DNA from: an uncultured Curvibacter sp.
Lineage (GTDB): Bacteria > Pseudomonadota > Gammaproteobacteria > Burkholderiales > Burkholderiaceae_C
Length of the DNA: 60,057 nt
Reading direction: 5' to 3'
Assembly: GCA_903834975.1 (NCBI GenBank)
Contig: CAILKX010000160.1
Span: 1-60,057, forward strand
Both the position numbers and the translations under genes were made by a program. Positions within the stretch are counted from its first letter, which is position 1. Each line of letters opens with the position of its first letter. The notes below the pieces were generated by a model that had not been told where the DNA came from, did not search any database, and was given only the letters and a program-made list of their open reading frames with translations. Positions 28,971 through 39,164 of this stretch are shown in pieces.

Positions 28971-29987
28971 TTAAACCCATAACGGCGGCGCCTGCATGGC
29001 CTCGATTTGTTCGATCAGTTGGTGGGTCTGACCGCTCCAGTAATCGCTGCTGCCAAACCAAGGAAAGTGTTGAGGGAAGGTGGGGTCGCTCCACCGGCTG
29101 GCGAGCCAAGCGCTGTAATGGACCATGCGCAAGGTGCGCAAGGGTTCGATCAAGGCCAACTCACGGCGGTCGAAGGGGCGCATTTGCTCGTAGCCGTCCA
29201 GCAGCGCGCTGAGTTGATGGGTGCGTTGCGCGCGCTCACCCGACAAGAGCATCCAGAGGTCTTGTACAGCGGGGCCGCTGCGGGCATCGTCGAGGTCGAC
29301 GAAGTGGGGGCCCCCACCGGGCACGTCGGTGGGGGTCCACAAGATGTTGCCGGGGTGGCAGTCACCGTGCAGGCGAAGGCAATTAAAAGGAGATGACTCG
29401 CCGGCGCCTGCTTTGAAGTGGCCGTTTTGGCTGAAAAAAGGCTCGATCAAGGCCAGGGCTTCATGACAAGCGGCCCGCCAGGGGCCGAGCACATCGGCTG
29501 GCAAGGCGTTGCTTTGCAATAAATAGTCTCGGGCGGCCCAGCCGAAGGTGGCCAGGTTCAGCTCGGGTCGAACCGCAAACGCACGGCGCTCGCCGACTTG
29601 GTGGAGACGGCCCAAGAAGCGGCCAATCCATTCCAGCACCTCAAAGTCATCCAACTCAGGCATGCGCCCGCTACGCCGTGGGCTGACTGAAAAAGCAAAG
29701 CCAGCAAAGTGGTGCAAGCTGCTGCCGTTCAGTAGCAAGGGACCCACCACCGGCACTTCAGCCGCCATGAGTTCGGCCGCAAAGGCGTGTTCTTCCAGAA
29801 TTTGCGCTTCGCTCCAGCGCTCGGGTCGGTAAAACTTGACAACGACCTGCGGATGGGCGGCGACCGACCCCTCCGTTTCAACCGGTGTTTCCAACTGAAC
29901 TTGATAGACCCGGTTTTCGTAAGAGGACAGCGCCATCAGGGTGCCGTCGCCCCACAGGCCGATGCTGCTCAGGGCGTCGAGCACCAC
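28971..29987 (-). CDS. srkA: Stress response kinase A-like serine/threonine kinase (SrkA/YihE/RdoA family)
   Basis: SSYENRVYQVQLE, RLHGDCHPGNILWT, HFVDLDDARSGPAVQDLWMLLSG. Confidence 0.88.
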   Translation of the reverse strand: MVLDALSSIGLWGDGTLMALSSYENRVYQVQLETPVETEGSVAAHPQVVVKFYRPERWSEAQILEEHAFAAELMAAEVPVVGPLLLNGSSLHHFAGFAFSVSPRRSGRMPELDDFEVLEWIGRFLGRLHQVGERRAFAVRPELNLATFGWAARDYLLQSNALPADVLGPWRAACHEALALIEPFFSQNGHFKAGAGESSPFNCLRLHGDCHPGNILWTPTDVPGGGPHFVDLDDARSGPAVQDLWMLLSGERAQRTHQLSALLDGYEQMRPFDRRELALIEPLRTLRMVHYSAWLASRWSDPTFPQHFPWFGSSDYWSGQTHQLIEQIEAMQAPPLWV

Positions 29988-30085
29988 CTCGGGTGTGAGG
30001 TGGGCAAAACTCAGGCCGGCACCTGGTTGCTCGTCAGCGGAGAGGGTTTGAGTGATTTCGAGGGCCTCGCTGTGACTTCAGCCGT

Positions 30086-30934
30086 TCAATATTGGTAAAC
30101 GCCTTGGCCGGTTTTGCGACCCAAACGGCCGGCGGCAACCAATTCTTTGAGCAAGGGCGCAGCACGGTATTTGCTGTCGCCGAACTCTTTCAAATACACC
30201 TCCATCACGGCCAGCAAGGTGTCCAGCCCGATCATGTCGGCCAAGGCCAAGGGACCGATCGGTTGGTTGCAACCCAAACGCATGCCGGTGTCGATGTCGT
30301 CGGGTGTGGCCAGGCCTTCGCCCAAGACAAAGAAGGCCTCGTTGATCATGGGCACCAAGATGCGGTTGACCACAAAACCTGGCGCGTTTTTGACGGTGAT
30401 GGGGCTCTTGCCCAGGGCCTTGGACAAGGCCTCCACCGCAGCGTGTGTGTCGTCGCTGGTTTGCAGGCCACGGATGATTTCCACCAGCGCCATCATCGGC
30501 ACCGGGTTGAAGAAGTGCATGCCAATGAAGCGGTCGGCGCGTGAGGTGGCCGCGGCCAATTGCGTGATCGAAATGGACGAGGTGTTCGACGCCAAAATGA
30601 CCTCAGGGGCCAACAAGGCATCGACTTGCTGCAATATTTTGAGTTTGAGTGCGTGGTTTTCGGTGGCGGCTTCGATGACGAAGTCGGCCTTGTTCAAATC
30701 TTCATAGGCCGTACTGCCATGGATGCGGGCCAGTGCAGCGGCTTTATCGGCTTCGGTGATTTTTTCTTTTTTGATCAAGCGATCCAAGCTGCTGGCGACG
30801 GTGGCCAAGCCGCGCTGCACAGCGGCGTCTGAAATGTCGACCATCACCACTGAAAAACCGGCGACAGCGCAGGTTTGTGCAATCCCATTGCCCATGGTGC
30901 CCGCACCGATGATGCCCACTGTTTGAATGACCAT
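30086..30934 (-). CDS. 3-hydroxybutyryl-CoA dehydrogenase
   Basis: VGIIGAGTMGNGIAQTCAVAGFSVVMVDIS; GMHFFNPVPMMALVEII; DTGMRLGCNQPIGPLALADMIGLD. Confidence 0.92.
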   Translation of the reverse strand: MVIQTVGIIGAGTMGNGIAQTCAVAGFSVVMVDISDAAVQRGLATVASSLDRLIKKEKITEADKAAALARIHGSTAYEDLNKADFVIEAATENHALKLKILQQVDALLAPEVILASNTSSISITQLAAATSRADRFIGMHFFNPVPMMALVEIIRGLQTSDDTHAAVEALSKALGKSPITVKNAPGFVVNRILVPMINEAFFVLGEGLATPDDIDTGMRLGCNQPIGPLALADMIGLDTLLAVMEVYLKEFGDSKYRAAPLLKELVAAGRLGRKTGQGVYQY

Positions 30935-31010
30935 GATGTACCTCTTGTTAAAAAATCGGGGGCTTTGCAGCCATTCGCCCATTTTAGGGAGTCAAGCGAT
31001 GGGCTAAAAC

Positions 31011-31044
31011 GAGAGACAAATCGAGAGACAAAAAGAGAGTCAGA
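31011..31044. repeat. Three 12-bp-period direct repeats (GAGAGACAAA, GAGAGACAAA, GAGAGTCAGA)
   Basis: Copies start at 31011, 31023, 31035 in the gap between the hbd-like and ABC permease genes. Confidence 0.6.
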
Positions 31045-31064
31045 GCGTCCGTTGATTCAATGAT

Positions 31065-31919
31065 TCACTTACTGAAGCGCTTGCGGGTGAGCCCCAGTGC
31101 GAGCCAAAAAGCCACAACGGTGTAGCCCAACAAAGACAGCCCGTGCCCCCACGGGTCGCTGGGCCATTGGTCCATGAACAAAGGTCGAACCAAGGCCACG
31201 GCATGGGCCAAAGGCAAACAGGTGGCTATTTTCTGAACCACGCTGGGCAGTTGTTGCAGCGGGAAGAAAACACCCGACAAGAACATCATGGGCGTGAGGA
31301 CCAGGGTGAAGTAGTAGGTGAAAAAATCATAGCCTTGCGCCAAAGCGTTGAAGATCAAGGCCAAGCTCGCGAACATGGCCCCGACGCCGAGCAGCACAAA
31401 CCAAGCGACGATCAACTTGGGCGAGTGGCTGATGCCCAAAGCCAGCATCACGCACAAAATGGCGCTGACCGTGAAAACGGCCTTGAATGCCGCCCAGAGC
31501 ATTTCAGCCAGAACGATGTCGTCCAAACTCACCGGGGCATTCAAAATGCCGTCCCAAGTCCGCTGCACATGCATGCGGGAAAAAGCCGAATAAAGCGCTT
31601 CAAACGAGGCGGCGTTCATGGCGCTCATGCAGATGGACCCGCTCGCCAAAAACAAAATATAAGGCACTTGAAGGGTTTCGCCGCTCGGGCTCAGTACGTT
31701 GATGTGCCCGATCAAGGCGCCCATGCCGTAACCAAAGGCCACCAACCACATCAGCGGTTCAGCGATGTTGCCGATCAAACTCGGGATGGCGAGTTTTCGC
31801 CAGACCAAGAAGTTGCGCAAGAAAACCGGCCACCAACGGGCCGTGATTTCGGGCGGACGCCACGGGTTCAAGGGGGAATGCGCTGTTCGGTGCAGAGGGG
31901 TTGCGGTGGTGGTGGACAT
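31065..31919 (-). CDS. ABC-2 type transporter permease (NodJ-like)
   Basis: EPLMWLVAFGYGMGALIG; multi-TM ABC-2 pattern; paired with a NodI-like ATPase. Confidence 0.85.
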   Translation of the reverse strand: MSTTTATPLHRTAHSPLNPWRPPEITARWWPVFLRNFLVWRKLAIPSLIGNIAEPLMWLVAFGYGMGALIGHINVLSPSGETLQVPYILFLASGSICMSAMNAASFEALYSAFSRMHVQRTWDGILNAPVSLDDIVLAEMLWAAFKAVFTVSAILCVMLALGISHSPKLIVAWFVLLGVGAMFASLALIFNALAQGYDFFTYYFTLVLTPMMFLSGVFFPLQQLPSVVQKIATCLPLAHAVALVRPLFMDQWPSDPWGHGLSLLGYTVVAFWLALGLTRKRFSK

Positions 31920-31930
31920 GGTGGAACCTC

Positions 31931-32914
31931 TTAGGCGTCTTCGCGGATTTGGCGTCCGGTGAGTTTTAAAAATAAGTCTTCTAAATTCGCCGGCCGATGC
32001 AAGGTGCGAAAGCTCCCCAAATTGGCCAACGCCGCGAGCAGCGGTTGGGCGGCTCGGGTGTAGAAGAAAACCGTTTCGCCGCTCACTTCGATGCGCTTGG
32101 CCAAGGCGGCCAAGCCCGATGGCGCCGCGTTTTCGGCCAAGGCCAACGCGCCTTGGCCATAGACCTCAATCACTTCGGGTTCCAAGTGTTCGGCGATCAA
32201 ATCGCGCGGCGTTCCTTCGGCTATTTTTTGGCCTTGGTCGATTACCAGCAGGCGGTTGCACAGGCGCTCGGCTTCGTCCATGAAATGGGTCGTTAGCAAG
32301 ATGGATTTGCCTTGTTGCAGCAGGCGTTGCAGCCGCTCCCACATCAAGTGACGGGCTTGGGGGTCAAGACCGGTGGTGGGTTCGTCCAGCATCAGCAGGC
32401 GCGGTTGGTTAACGAGTGCGCGCGCCAAGCTGAGGCGTCGTTTCATGCCGCCGGACAATTCGCCGGGTTTGGCGTTGGCCTTCGCGGTGAGGGCGGCAAA
32501 TTCCAACAGCTCGTCGGCGCGGGCCAGCATCGCGCGGCGGCTCAGTCCAAAGTAGCGGCCATAAACCACGAGGTTTTCCACGCAACTGAAGTCGGGGTCG
32601 AGGGTGTCAAATTGGCTCACCACCCCGAGCTGGCTTTTGATGGCCAAAGCCTGTTCGGGCATCTCCAGACCAAAGGCGGTGATGCGGCCAGAGTCGGGCG
32701 TGGTCAGGCCCAAGCACATGCGCAAGGTGGTGGTTTTGCCCGCGCCATTGGGCCCAATCACGCCCAAGCATTCACCGGGGGCAATCTGAAAAGACAAGTC
32801 TTTCACGGCGTGGTGAGTGCCGAAATGCTTGTTCAAAAGGGAGGCTTCAAACAGAGGCGCCTGGGATAAAGGCGTTGAAGCGGCAAGAGGGGCTTGGGCG
32901 GCGGTGTTGGACAT
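31931..32914 (-). CDS. ABC transporter ATP-binding protein (NodI-like)
   Basis: IGPNGAGKTTTLRMCLGLTTPDSG, LSGGMKRRLSLARALVNQPRLLMLDEPTTGLDPQARH; start at MSNTAAQ. Confidence 0.88.
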   Translation of the reverse strand: MSNTAAQAPLAASTPLSQAPLFEASLLNKHFGTHHAVKDLSFQIAPGECLGVIGPNGAGKTTTLRMCLGLTTPDSGRITAFGLEMPEQALAIKSQLGVVSQFDTLDPDFSCVENLVVYGRYFGLSRRAMLARADELLEFAALTAKANAKPGELSGGMKRRLSLARALVNQPRLLMLDEPTTGLDPQARHLMWERLQRLLQQGKSILLTTHFMDEAERLCNRLLVIDQGQKIAEGTPRDLIAEHLEPEVIEVYGQGALALAENAAPSGLAALAKRIEVSGETVFFYTRAAQPLLAALANLGSFRTLHRPANLEDLFLKLTGRQIREDA

Positions 32915-32954
32915 GGGGGCGTGCAAAGTGAGGCGCCCATTGTCGCGGAATAAA

Positions 32955-33857
32955 ATGGCTGTTTTGAGGGTGATTGACTTGCTAAATCGACTCGCGGTGC
33001 TGCCGCAATACCTGCTGCCCCAATTGGCTTTGACGCGCTTTGCGGGCTGGGTGGCGACGCGCCGCTGGGGCGGGGTGACGCATTGGATCATCCGTGACTT
33101 CATCAGCCGCTACGGCGTCAACATGCAAGAAGCGGAGCGCCCCCAGCCCAGCGATTACGCCACCTTCAACGAATTCTTTACCCGTGCTTTGAAGCCCGGT
33201 TCGCGGCCGCTGGCTGACAGCGCTTTTGTGTGCCCGGTGGACGGTGCGATCAGCCAGATCGGGCCCATTGAAGGCGATCAAATTTTTCAAGCCAAGGGCC
33301 ACCGTTACAGCACCCAGGCGTTGTTGGGTGGGGATGCCGATTTGGCGAAAACCTTTGAAAACGGCGAGTTCGCGACAATTTACCTGAGCCCACGTGACTA
33401 CCACCGCATTCACATGCCCTGCGCCGGCCGTTTGCGGCGCATGGTGCACGTGCCAGGCGATTTGTTTTCCGTCAACCCAACGACCGCACGGGGCGTGCCC
33501 GGCCTGTTTGCGCGCAATGAGCGCGTGGTGTGTGCGTTTGAATCGTTGGTGGATCCCCACTTGACGTTTGTGTTGGTGCTGGTGGGCGCGACGATTGTCG
33601 GCAGCATGGCGACGGTTTGGCATGGCGTGGTGAACCCGCCGCGCCCCGGACAAATTCGTGTTTGGGATTATTCGGGTCCACAAGCGGGCGCGCCCATCGT
33701 CCTCCAAAAAGGCGAGGAAATGGGTCGCTTCTTGTTGGGCTCCACGGTGGTGATGCTGTTCCCCGCCAACACCCTGTTGTTCAACCCCGAGTGGTGCGCC
33801 GCGCTGCCCGTCAGAATGGGCGAATCGATGGGACAAAACGGGGCCCATGCCCGCTGA
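32955..33857 (+). CDS. psd: Phosphatidylserine decarboxylase
   Basis: [41 protein letters not shown], autocatalytic-site region [11 protein letters not shown]. Confidence 0.94.
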   Translation: MAVLRVIDLLNRLAVLPQYLLPQLALTRFAGWVATRRWGGVTHWIIRDFISRYGVNMQEAERPQPSDYATFNEFFTRALKPGSRPLADSAFVCPVDGAISQIGPIEGDQIFQAKGHRYSTQALLGGDADLAKTFENGEFATIYLSPRDYHRIHMPCAGRLRRMVHVPGDLFSVNPTTARGVPGLFARNERVVCAFESLVDPHLTFVLVLVGATIVGSMATVWHGVVNPPRPGQIRVWDYSGPQAGAPIVLQKGEEMGRFLLGSTVVMLFPANTLLFNPEWCAALPVRMGESMGQNGAHAR

Positions 33858-33886
33858 TTTTTAATTTATTTTTTTTCAAAGACCAC

Positions 33887-35176
33887 ATGACCACGCTTGG
33901 AACCCCCCTCTCGTCATCTGCCACCAAAGTCATGTTGCTCGGTTCGGGCGAATTGGGCAAAGAGGTGTTGATCGCTTTGCAACGCCTCGGCGTTGAAACC
34001 ATCGCGGTAGACCGTTACGACAACGCGCCCGGCCAGCAAGTGGCTCACCATGCCCGCACCATCACCATGAGCGACCCCGCTCAATTGAAGGCCCTGATTG
34101 AAGCCGAGCAGCCTGACTGGGTGGTGCCCGAAATCGAGGCCATTGCCACGCCCACGCTGGAGGCTTTGGAGGCCGCTGGCACGGTTCGCGTGGTGCCGAC
34201 GGCGCGTGCCGCACGCTTGACAATGGACCGGGAAGGCATCCGCCGGCTTGCCGCCGAAACCTTAAAATTGCCCACCAGCCCTTATCGTTTTTGCGACTCT
34301 CTGGCCGAGTTGCAAGCAGCCATTGACGGTCACGGCAACGGTGAAGGCCTTGAAGGCGGCGAGGGCGGTGTGGGCGGCGTGGGTTATCCCTGCATCGTCA
34401 AACCCGTGATGAGCAGCTCGGGCAAAGGGCAAAGCAAAATTGACGGCCCCGCAGCGGTGGCGAAGGCTTGGGACTACGCCATGGCCGGGGGTCGCGTGCA
34501 GGGTGGCCGCGTGATTGTGGAAGGCTTTATTGATTTCGACTATGAAATTACCTTGCTGACCGTGCGTGCCCAAAGCCCAGAAAAGGGCATGGGCATTCAA
34601 ACTTATTTTTGTGAGCCCATCGGCCACGTGCAAGTCAACGGCGATTACGTCGAAAGTTGGCAGCCCCAGCGCATGACCCCCAAGGCCTTGGCCGCGGCCC
34701 AACACGTCGCTAAAACCGTCACCGACAATTTGGGCCAAGGCGTGGATGGGCAACCCGGTGGCATGGGTTTGTATGGGGTTGAGTTGTTCGTCAAGGGCGA
34801 CAACGTTTGGTTCAGCGAAGTCAGCCCGCGTCCGCACGACACGGGCTTGGTGACTTTGTGCACACAAAACCAAAGCGAGTTTGAACTGCATGCCCGCGCC
34901 ATTTTGGGCTTGCCGGTCGATACCCGCTTGCGCAACCCCGGCGCCAGCGCGGTCATTTACGGCGGCGTGGACGCCGCAGGCATTTCCTTTGACGGCATCG
35001 ACGAAGCGCTGGCTCTGCCCGACACCGACATCCGCTTGTTCGGCAAACCCGAAAGCTTTGTCAAACGCCGCATGGGCGTGGCCTTGGCCCGAGGTTCGGC
35101 CGGCAGCACCGAGACCGACTCGGCGCGCGCCACCGCCAAATTGGCCGCCTCCAAAGTCAAGCCACGCGCTGCATAA
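33887..35176 (+). CDS. purT: Formate-dependent phosphoribosylglycinamide formyltransferase
   Basis: [86 protein letters not shown]. Confidence 0.95.
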   Translation: MTTLGTPLSSSATKVMLLGSGELGKEVLIALQRLGVETIAVDRYDNAPGQQVAHHARTITMSDPAQLKALIEAEQPDWVVPEIEAIATPTLEALEAAGTVRVVPTARAARLTMDREGIRRLAAETLKLPTSPYRFCDSLAELQAAIDGHGNGEGLEGGEGGVGGVGYPCIVKPVMSSSGKGQSKIDGPAAVAKAWDYAMAGGRVQGGRVIVEGFIDFDYEITLLTVRAQSPEKGMGIQTYFCEPIGHVQVNGDYVESWQPQRMTPKALAAAQHVAKTVTDNLGQGVDGQPGGMGLYGVELFVKGDNVWFSEVSPRPHDTGLVTLCTQNQSEFELHARAILGLPVDTRLRNPGASAVIYGGVDAAGISFDGIDEALALPDTDIRLFGKPESFVKRRMGVALARGSAGSTETDSARATAKLAASKVKPRAA

Positions 35177-35255
35177 AGCCGCCGCCCTTGTCCGTTCTGG
35201 CAGGCAGGGACAGCCCTAATGGGCAACGGGGCCGCCAAACCGTAAAGTGGGGCTG

Positions 35256-36443
35256 ATGAACCGCCCTGTCTCACCCGCCCCCAACCCCTTCTTCTTGCCC
35301 GAACATGAAATGCTGCGCAGTACGTTGCGCCGCTTCATCAACGAGCGGGTTTTGCCATTCGCCAACTCCTGGGAAGAATCGGGTTTTGTGCCCCGCGAGG
35401 TGCTGCGTGAAATGGGCGACCTCGGCCTGTTTGGATTGCGCTACCCGACTGAATACGGCGGTAGCGAACTCGACACCTTGGCCACGGTGGTCTTGGCCGA
35501 AGAACTCGGGCGCTCGACCTTTGGGGGCTTTGCGGTGACGGTCTTGGTGCACACCGACATGGCCAGTCCGCATTTGTTTCATGCGGGAACCCCTGAACAA
35601 AAAGCCCGCTATTTGCCCGACCTCATTGCGGGCCGCAAAATCGCCGCCGTTGCGATGACCGAAGCCGATGCGGGCTCTGACTTGGCGGGCATGCGCAGCA
35701 CGGCACACCGCGACGGCGATGAGTGGGTGCTGAATGGCAGCAAGATGTACATCACCAATGGCGTGCAGGGCGACGTCTTCTTCGTCGCTGCCAAGACGCC
35801 CGACCCTTCGAATGGAACGGGCCAAGACGCCAAGCGCAGCCGCAACTTGTCCATGTTCATTGTGGAGAAAGGCACCCCTGGATTTTCCGTGGCGCGGCCT
35901 TTGAAAAAACACGGCTGGCTTTGCAGCGACACGGCCGAGTTGCACTTTGACAACTGCCGCCTGCCCGCTGAGAACTTGCTGGGCGAGCGGGGTCAGGGGT
36001 TTTATGCCTTGATGAAAAACCTACAAAACGAGCGAATTGTGTTGGGCGCGCAGGCCATGGGTGAAGCCAGCAAGGCCATTGAACTCACGCTCGATTGGGT
36101 GACCCAGCGACAGGCTTTTGGCGCCGCCTTGTGGGACAAGCAGGTGATTCGCCAAACCTTGGCCAAACGGTTGGCACAAGTCGAAGCGGCCAAGGCCTTG
36201 GTCTATCAAACGGCATGGCGCGATGCGCAAGGACAAAGCGTGGTCCAAGAAGTCTCGATGATCAAGGCGCTGTGTGGCACCTTGGTGAACGAGGTGCTGT
36301 ACGATTGTTTGCAGTTCCACGGGGGCATGGGCTATTTGCGCGAAACCCCGATCGAGCGCATGGCCCGCGATGCCCGCATCCAAGCCATTGGCGGGGGTGC
36401 CACCGAAGTCATGCTGGAAGAAGTGGCCAAACGGATGGTCTAA
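35256..36443 (+). CDS. Acyl-CoA dehydrogenase
   Basis: MTEADAGSDLAGMRSTAHRDGDEWVLNGSKMYITNG; RQAFGAALWDKQVIRQ; FHGGMGYLRETPIERMARDARIQAIGGGATEVM. Confidence 0.93.
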   Translation: MNRPVSPAPNPFFLPEHEMLRSTLRRFINERVLPFANSWEESGFVPREVLREMGDLGLFGLRYPTEYGGSELDTLATVVLAEELGRSTFGGFAVTVLVHTDMASPHLFHAGTPEQKARYLPDLIAGRKIAAVAMTEADAGSDLAGMRSTAHRDGDEWVLNGSKMYITNGVQGDVFFVAAKTPDPSNGTGQDAKRSRNLSMFIVEKGTPGFSVARPLKKHGWLCSDTAELHFDNCRLPAENLLGERGQGFYALMKNLQNERIVLGAQAMGEASKAIELTLDWVTQRQAFGAALWDKQVIRQTLAKRLAQVEAAKALVYQTAWRDAQGQSVVQEVSMIKALCGTLVNEVLYDCLQFHGGMGYLRETPIERMARDARIQAIGGGATEVMLEEVAKRMV

Positions 36444-36474
36444 AAGAACCCATTAGATGAAATGAACACGGCAT

Positions 36475-36942
36475 ATGAAATCAATCTCGAAACCCATTTT
36501 GAAACCCATTTTCAAATCCACGCTGGCCATGGCGGCTGTCTTGGTCTGGATGCCTTTTTCGGCTTCGGCGCAAACCCCTGCAGGGGCCGCCCAAGCCAAG
36601 GCGCCCGTCACCACAGCGTCGGGTTTGGTATTTGAATCGGTCAAAGAAGGCACCGGCGCCTCTCCGCTGGCCACTGACAGCGTGAAGGTGCACTACCGCG
36701 GCACTTTTTTGGATGGAAAAGAGTTCGACAGTTCCTACAAACATGGTCAAGCAGCCGAGTTTCCTTTGAACCGTGTCATTCCTTGTTGGACCGAAGGCGT
36801 TCAGCTCATGAAGGTGGGCGGCAAAGCGAGACTGACCTGCCCGGCCAACATCGCGTATGGCACGCGCGGCGCGGGGGGGGTCATTCCGCCGAATGCGACT
36901 TTGCACTTCGACATTGAATTGCTCGGCATTGCCGGACGCTAA
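36475..36942 (+). CDS. FKBP-type peptidyl-prolyl cis-trans isomerase, secreted
   Basis: Signal peptide; VKVHYRGTFLDGKEFDSSYKHGQAAEFPLNRVIPCWTEGVQLMKVGGKARLTCPANIAYG. Confidence 0.93.
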   Translation: MKSISKPILKPIFKSTLAMAAVLVWMPFSASAQTPAGAAQAKAPVTTASGLVFESVKEGTGASPLATDSVKVHYRGTFLDGKEFDSSYKHGQAAEFPLNRVIPCWTEGVQLMKVGGKARLTCPANIAYGTRGAGGVIPPNATLHFDIELLGIAGR

Positions 36943-38627
36943 GCTTCTGGCGTTTTGGTCGCATCGGCCGCATTGACCGTTGTACCTGCAGATGCAGCTG
37001 TAGCTGTAACTGTAGCGGTTGTTGCAGCCGCAACGGCGTCTGAGACACTCCAGTAGCAAGCGGGGGCGGTGCCCAAATGGGCTGCCTGGGTTTGGTAGAA
37101 CAAGGCCTCGCGCGGGGCGTCTTTGATGCGTGCCAGCAGCAAGGTGATTTGGTTCTTGTCCAAAAACTGTTTGAACTCGGCCAGTAAGTTGACCGAGGTG
37201 ACATCCAAATTATTGGATTCTTCCAGGCTCATCACCACCGTGGCCACCTTTAGCCTCAAGGCGCGATCGCCGACCCACTTCAAGACCTGTTCAACGTTGG
37301 CAAAAAACAGCGGTTGTTCGGGCCGAACAATGAGCAAATTCTTCGGCACAAGCACTTCGGGGTGGCTGGCGCTGTCGAGGTAGTCGTGCGTGCCGAGCAA
37401 GTGACCCAAGACGGCCACATCGGGTTTGGAGAATTGCTTGAGGGCAACCAGCAAGGACATCAGCACCGCGAGCAGCATGCCAAATTGAACCCCAAAAGCC
37501 AACACGCCGACGGCCGCCACCACCGCGATCCAGGCGTCACGGCCCCAACGCAGGCTGCGAATCAGCGGCATGGGGTTGAGGTGGTCGGACAAAATGCCCA
37601 CCACCACCGCCGCCAAGGCGGCCTTGGGCAGCAGGGCCAGAAAATGACTGGCTTCTAAGAGCAAAACGGCCAAAGCCAAGGCCGTTGCCAAGCCCGTCCA
37701 GCGGCCGGCGACGCCCGTTGATTGGTTGGCCATGCTGGCCGACATGCTGGCACCCACCGGCAATCCTTGTACAAGCCCCGAGACCAAATTGCCGACACCC
37801 AGCGCCAACAATTCCCGGTTGGCGTTCAAGGTGTCGCCTGAACGCGCCGCCAAGGTGCGCACCGCCCCCCAAGATTCGGCGAACACCAGCATCAACAAGG
37901 CAGGCGCCAATTCGGCGGCACGCAGCCATTCATTGCGGCTGAGGTCGGGCAGGCTGAAAGACAAACCACTGAGCTCGATGCGACCGACCAAGGCCACGCC
38001 CTGCCCGCCCCAATCCCAATGCGAAGAGCCTGCCCAAGCCAAAGCCAGCACGACAAATGAAACCGGGATGACTTTCCAGCGCTTGAGCCCATGGAACAGC
38101 AACAGCCACAGCAGCAGCGACACCGCGCTGATGCCCATGCTCAAGTTTTGCCATTCAGGGTGCTGAGCCCACAATTGCGCCAATATCGGCCCGACCGTGG
38201 TGCCGCTGACCGGAACGCCCAGCAGGTGGGGCAGTTGTTTGATCACAATGGTGATCGACAGCCCCAAGGTAAAGCCCCGCATGACCGGTTGGGAGACGAA
38301 CGATCCCAAGAAGCCGGCACGCAGCACCGCCGCCGCTAAAAAAGCCAAACCCGTGAAACCCGCCAAGGCGTAGCCCATGCCCGGACCCCCTTGGGCGGCG
38401 ATGGACGCAAAAATCGCCGCTGCTGAAGAGGTCGGGGCCATGACCGCAAAACGGCTGCTGCCGACCCAGGGGTAAAGACACAACCCGACCAAGGTGGCGA
38501 CCAAGGCGTGAATCGGCGGAACACCTGCAATGGCCGAGTAAGCCACACTTTCAGGCAGCAGCAAGCTGGCGACCGACAGCCCCGCCGCCATGTTCATCAG
38601 GAGGGTGCGGGGGGATATTTTTTCCAT
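36939..38627 (-). CDS. SulP family inorganic anion transporter with C-terminal STAS domain
   Basis: MNMAAGLSVASLLLPESVAYSAIAGVPPIHALVATLVG; C-terminal STAS region VATVVMSLEESNNLDVTSVNLLAEF. Confidence 0.9.
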   Translation of the reverse strand: MEKISPRTLLMNMAAGLSVASLLLPESVAYSAIAGVPPIHALVATLVGLCLYPWVGSSRFAVMAPTSSAAAIFASIAAQGGPGMGYALAGFTGLAFLAAAVLRAGFLGSFVSQPVMRGFTLGLSITIVIKQLPHLLGVPVSGTTVGPILAQLWAQHPEWQNLSMGISAVSLLLWLLLFHGLKRWKVIPVSFVVLALAWAGSSHWDWGGQGVALVGRIELSGLSFSLPDLSRNEWLRAAELAPALLMLVFAESWGAVRTLAARSGDTLNANRELLALGVGNLVSGLVQGLPVGASMSASMANQSTGVAGRWTGLATALALAVLLLEASHFLALLPKAALAAVVVGILSDHLNPMPLIRSLRWGRDAWIAVVAAVGVLAFGVQFGMLLAVLMSLLVALKQFSKPDVAVLGHLLGTHDYLDSASHPEVLVPKNLLIVRPEQPLFFANVEQVLKWVGDRALRLKVATVVMSLEESNNLDVTSVNLLAEFKQFLDKNQITLLLARIKDAPREALFYQTQAAHLGTAPACYWSVSDAVAAATTATVTATAASAGTTVNAADATKTPEA

Positions 38628-38662
38628 GAAACGAGCGGTCAAACTGTCAGGTGGTCAACTGG

Positions 38663-39127
38663 TCAATAAGGGTTTTTAAAACCCAGCGCACCCAGCAGAA
38701 AAATTTCCAGGGCTTCCATTTCAAAGGCATCCCGCTCGTTGGTTTCGTGGTCGTAGCCGGCGGCGTGCAGGGTGCCATGAACCAACAAATGCGCGTAATG
38801 CGCCGCCAGTGTTTTGCCTTGTTCTTTGGCCTCTCTCGCCACCACCGGGGCGCAGAGCACCAAATCGGCCATCAGCAGGGGGGCTGTTGGGGGCCGCGCA
38901 TAGTCAAAGGTCAAGACATTGGTGGCGTGGTCTTTTTGACGGTAACTGAGGTTCAAGGCGCGCCCTTCTGCTTCATCGACGATGCGAACGGTCATTTCAG
39001 CATCGAACGGCAAAGCGTGGCGCAAGTAGCGGATCACACGGCGTCGAGGAAGCGCCAAACGGTGACGCTTGGCATCGCTTAGTTTGGCAAATTGGAGCGA
39101 CAAGCTCAACTCAGGAAGGCGCTTCAT
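38663..39127 (-). CDS. ybeY: rRNA maturation endoribonuclease YbeY
   Basis: [48 protein letters not shown]. Confidence 0.93.
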   Translation of the reverse strand: MKRLPELSLSLQFAKLSDAKRHRLALPRRRVIRYLRHALPFDAEMTVRIVDEAEGRALNLSYRQKDHATNVLTFDYARPPTAPLLMADLVLCAPVVAREAKEQGKTLAAHYAHLLVHGTLHAAGYDHETNERDAFEMEALEIFLLGALGFKNPY

Positions 39128-39164
39128 AAAGGGGTAAAGGGGAAGGGGCAAGTCAAAGAGCAAA

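Noticed and set aside
33617-33886. N-terminal extension of the PurT ORF
   Set aside because: Lies within psd in another frame; PurT homology begins at the ATG at 33887.
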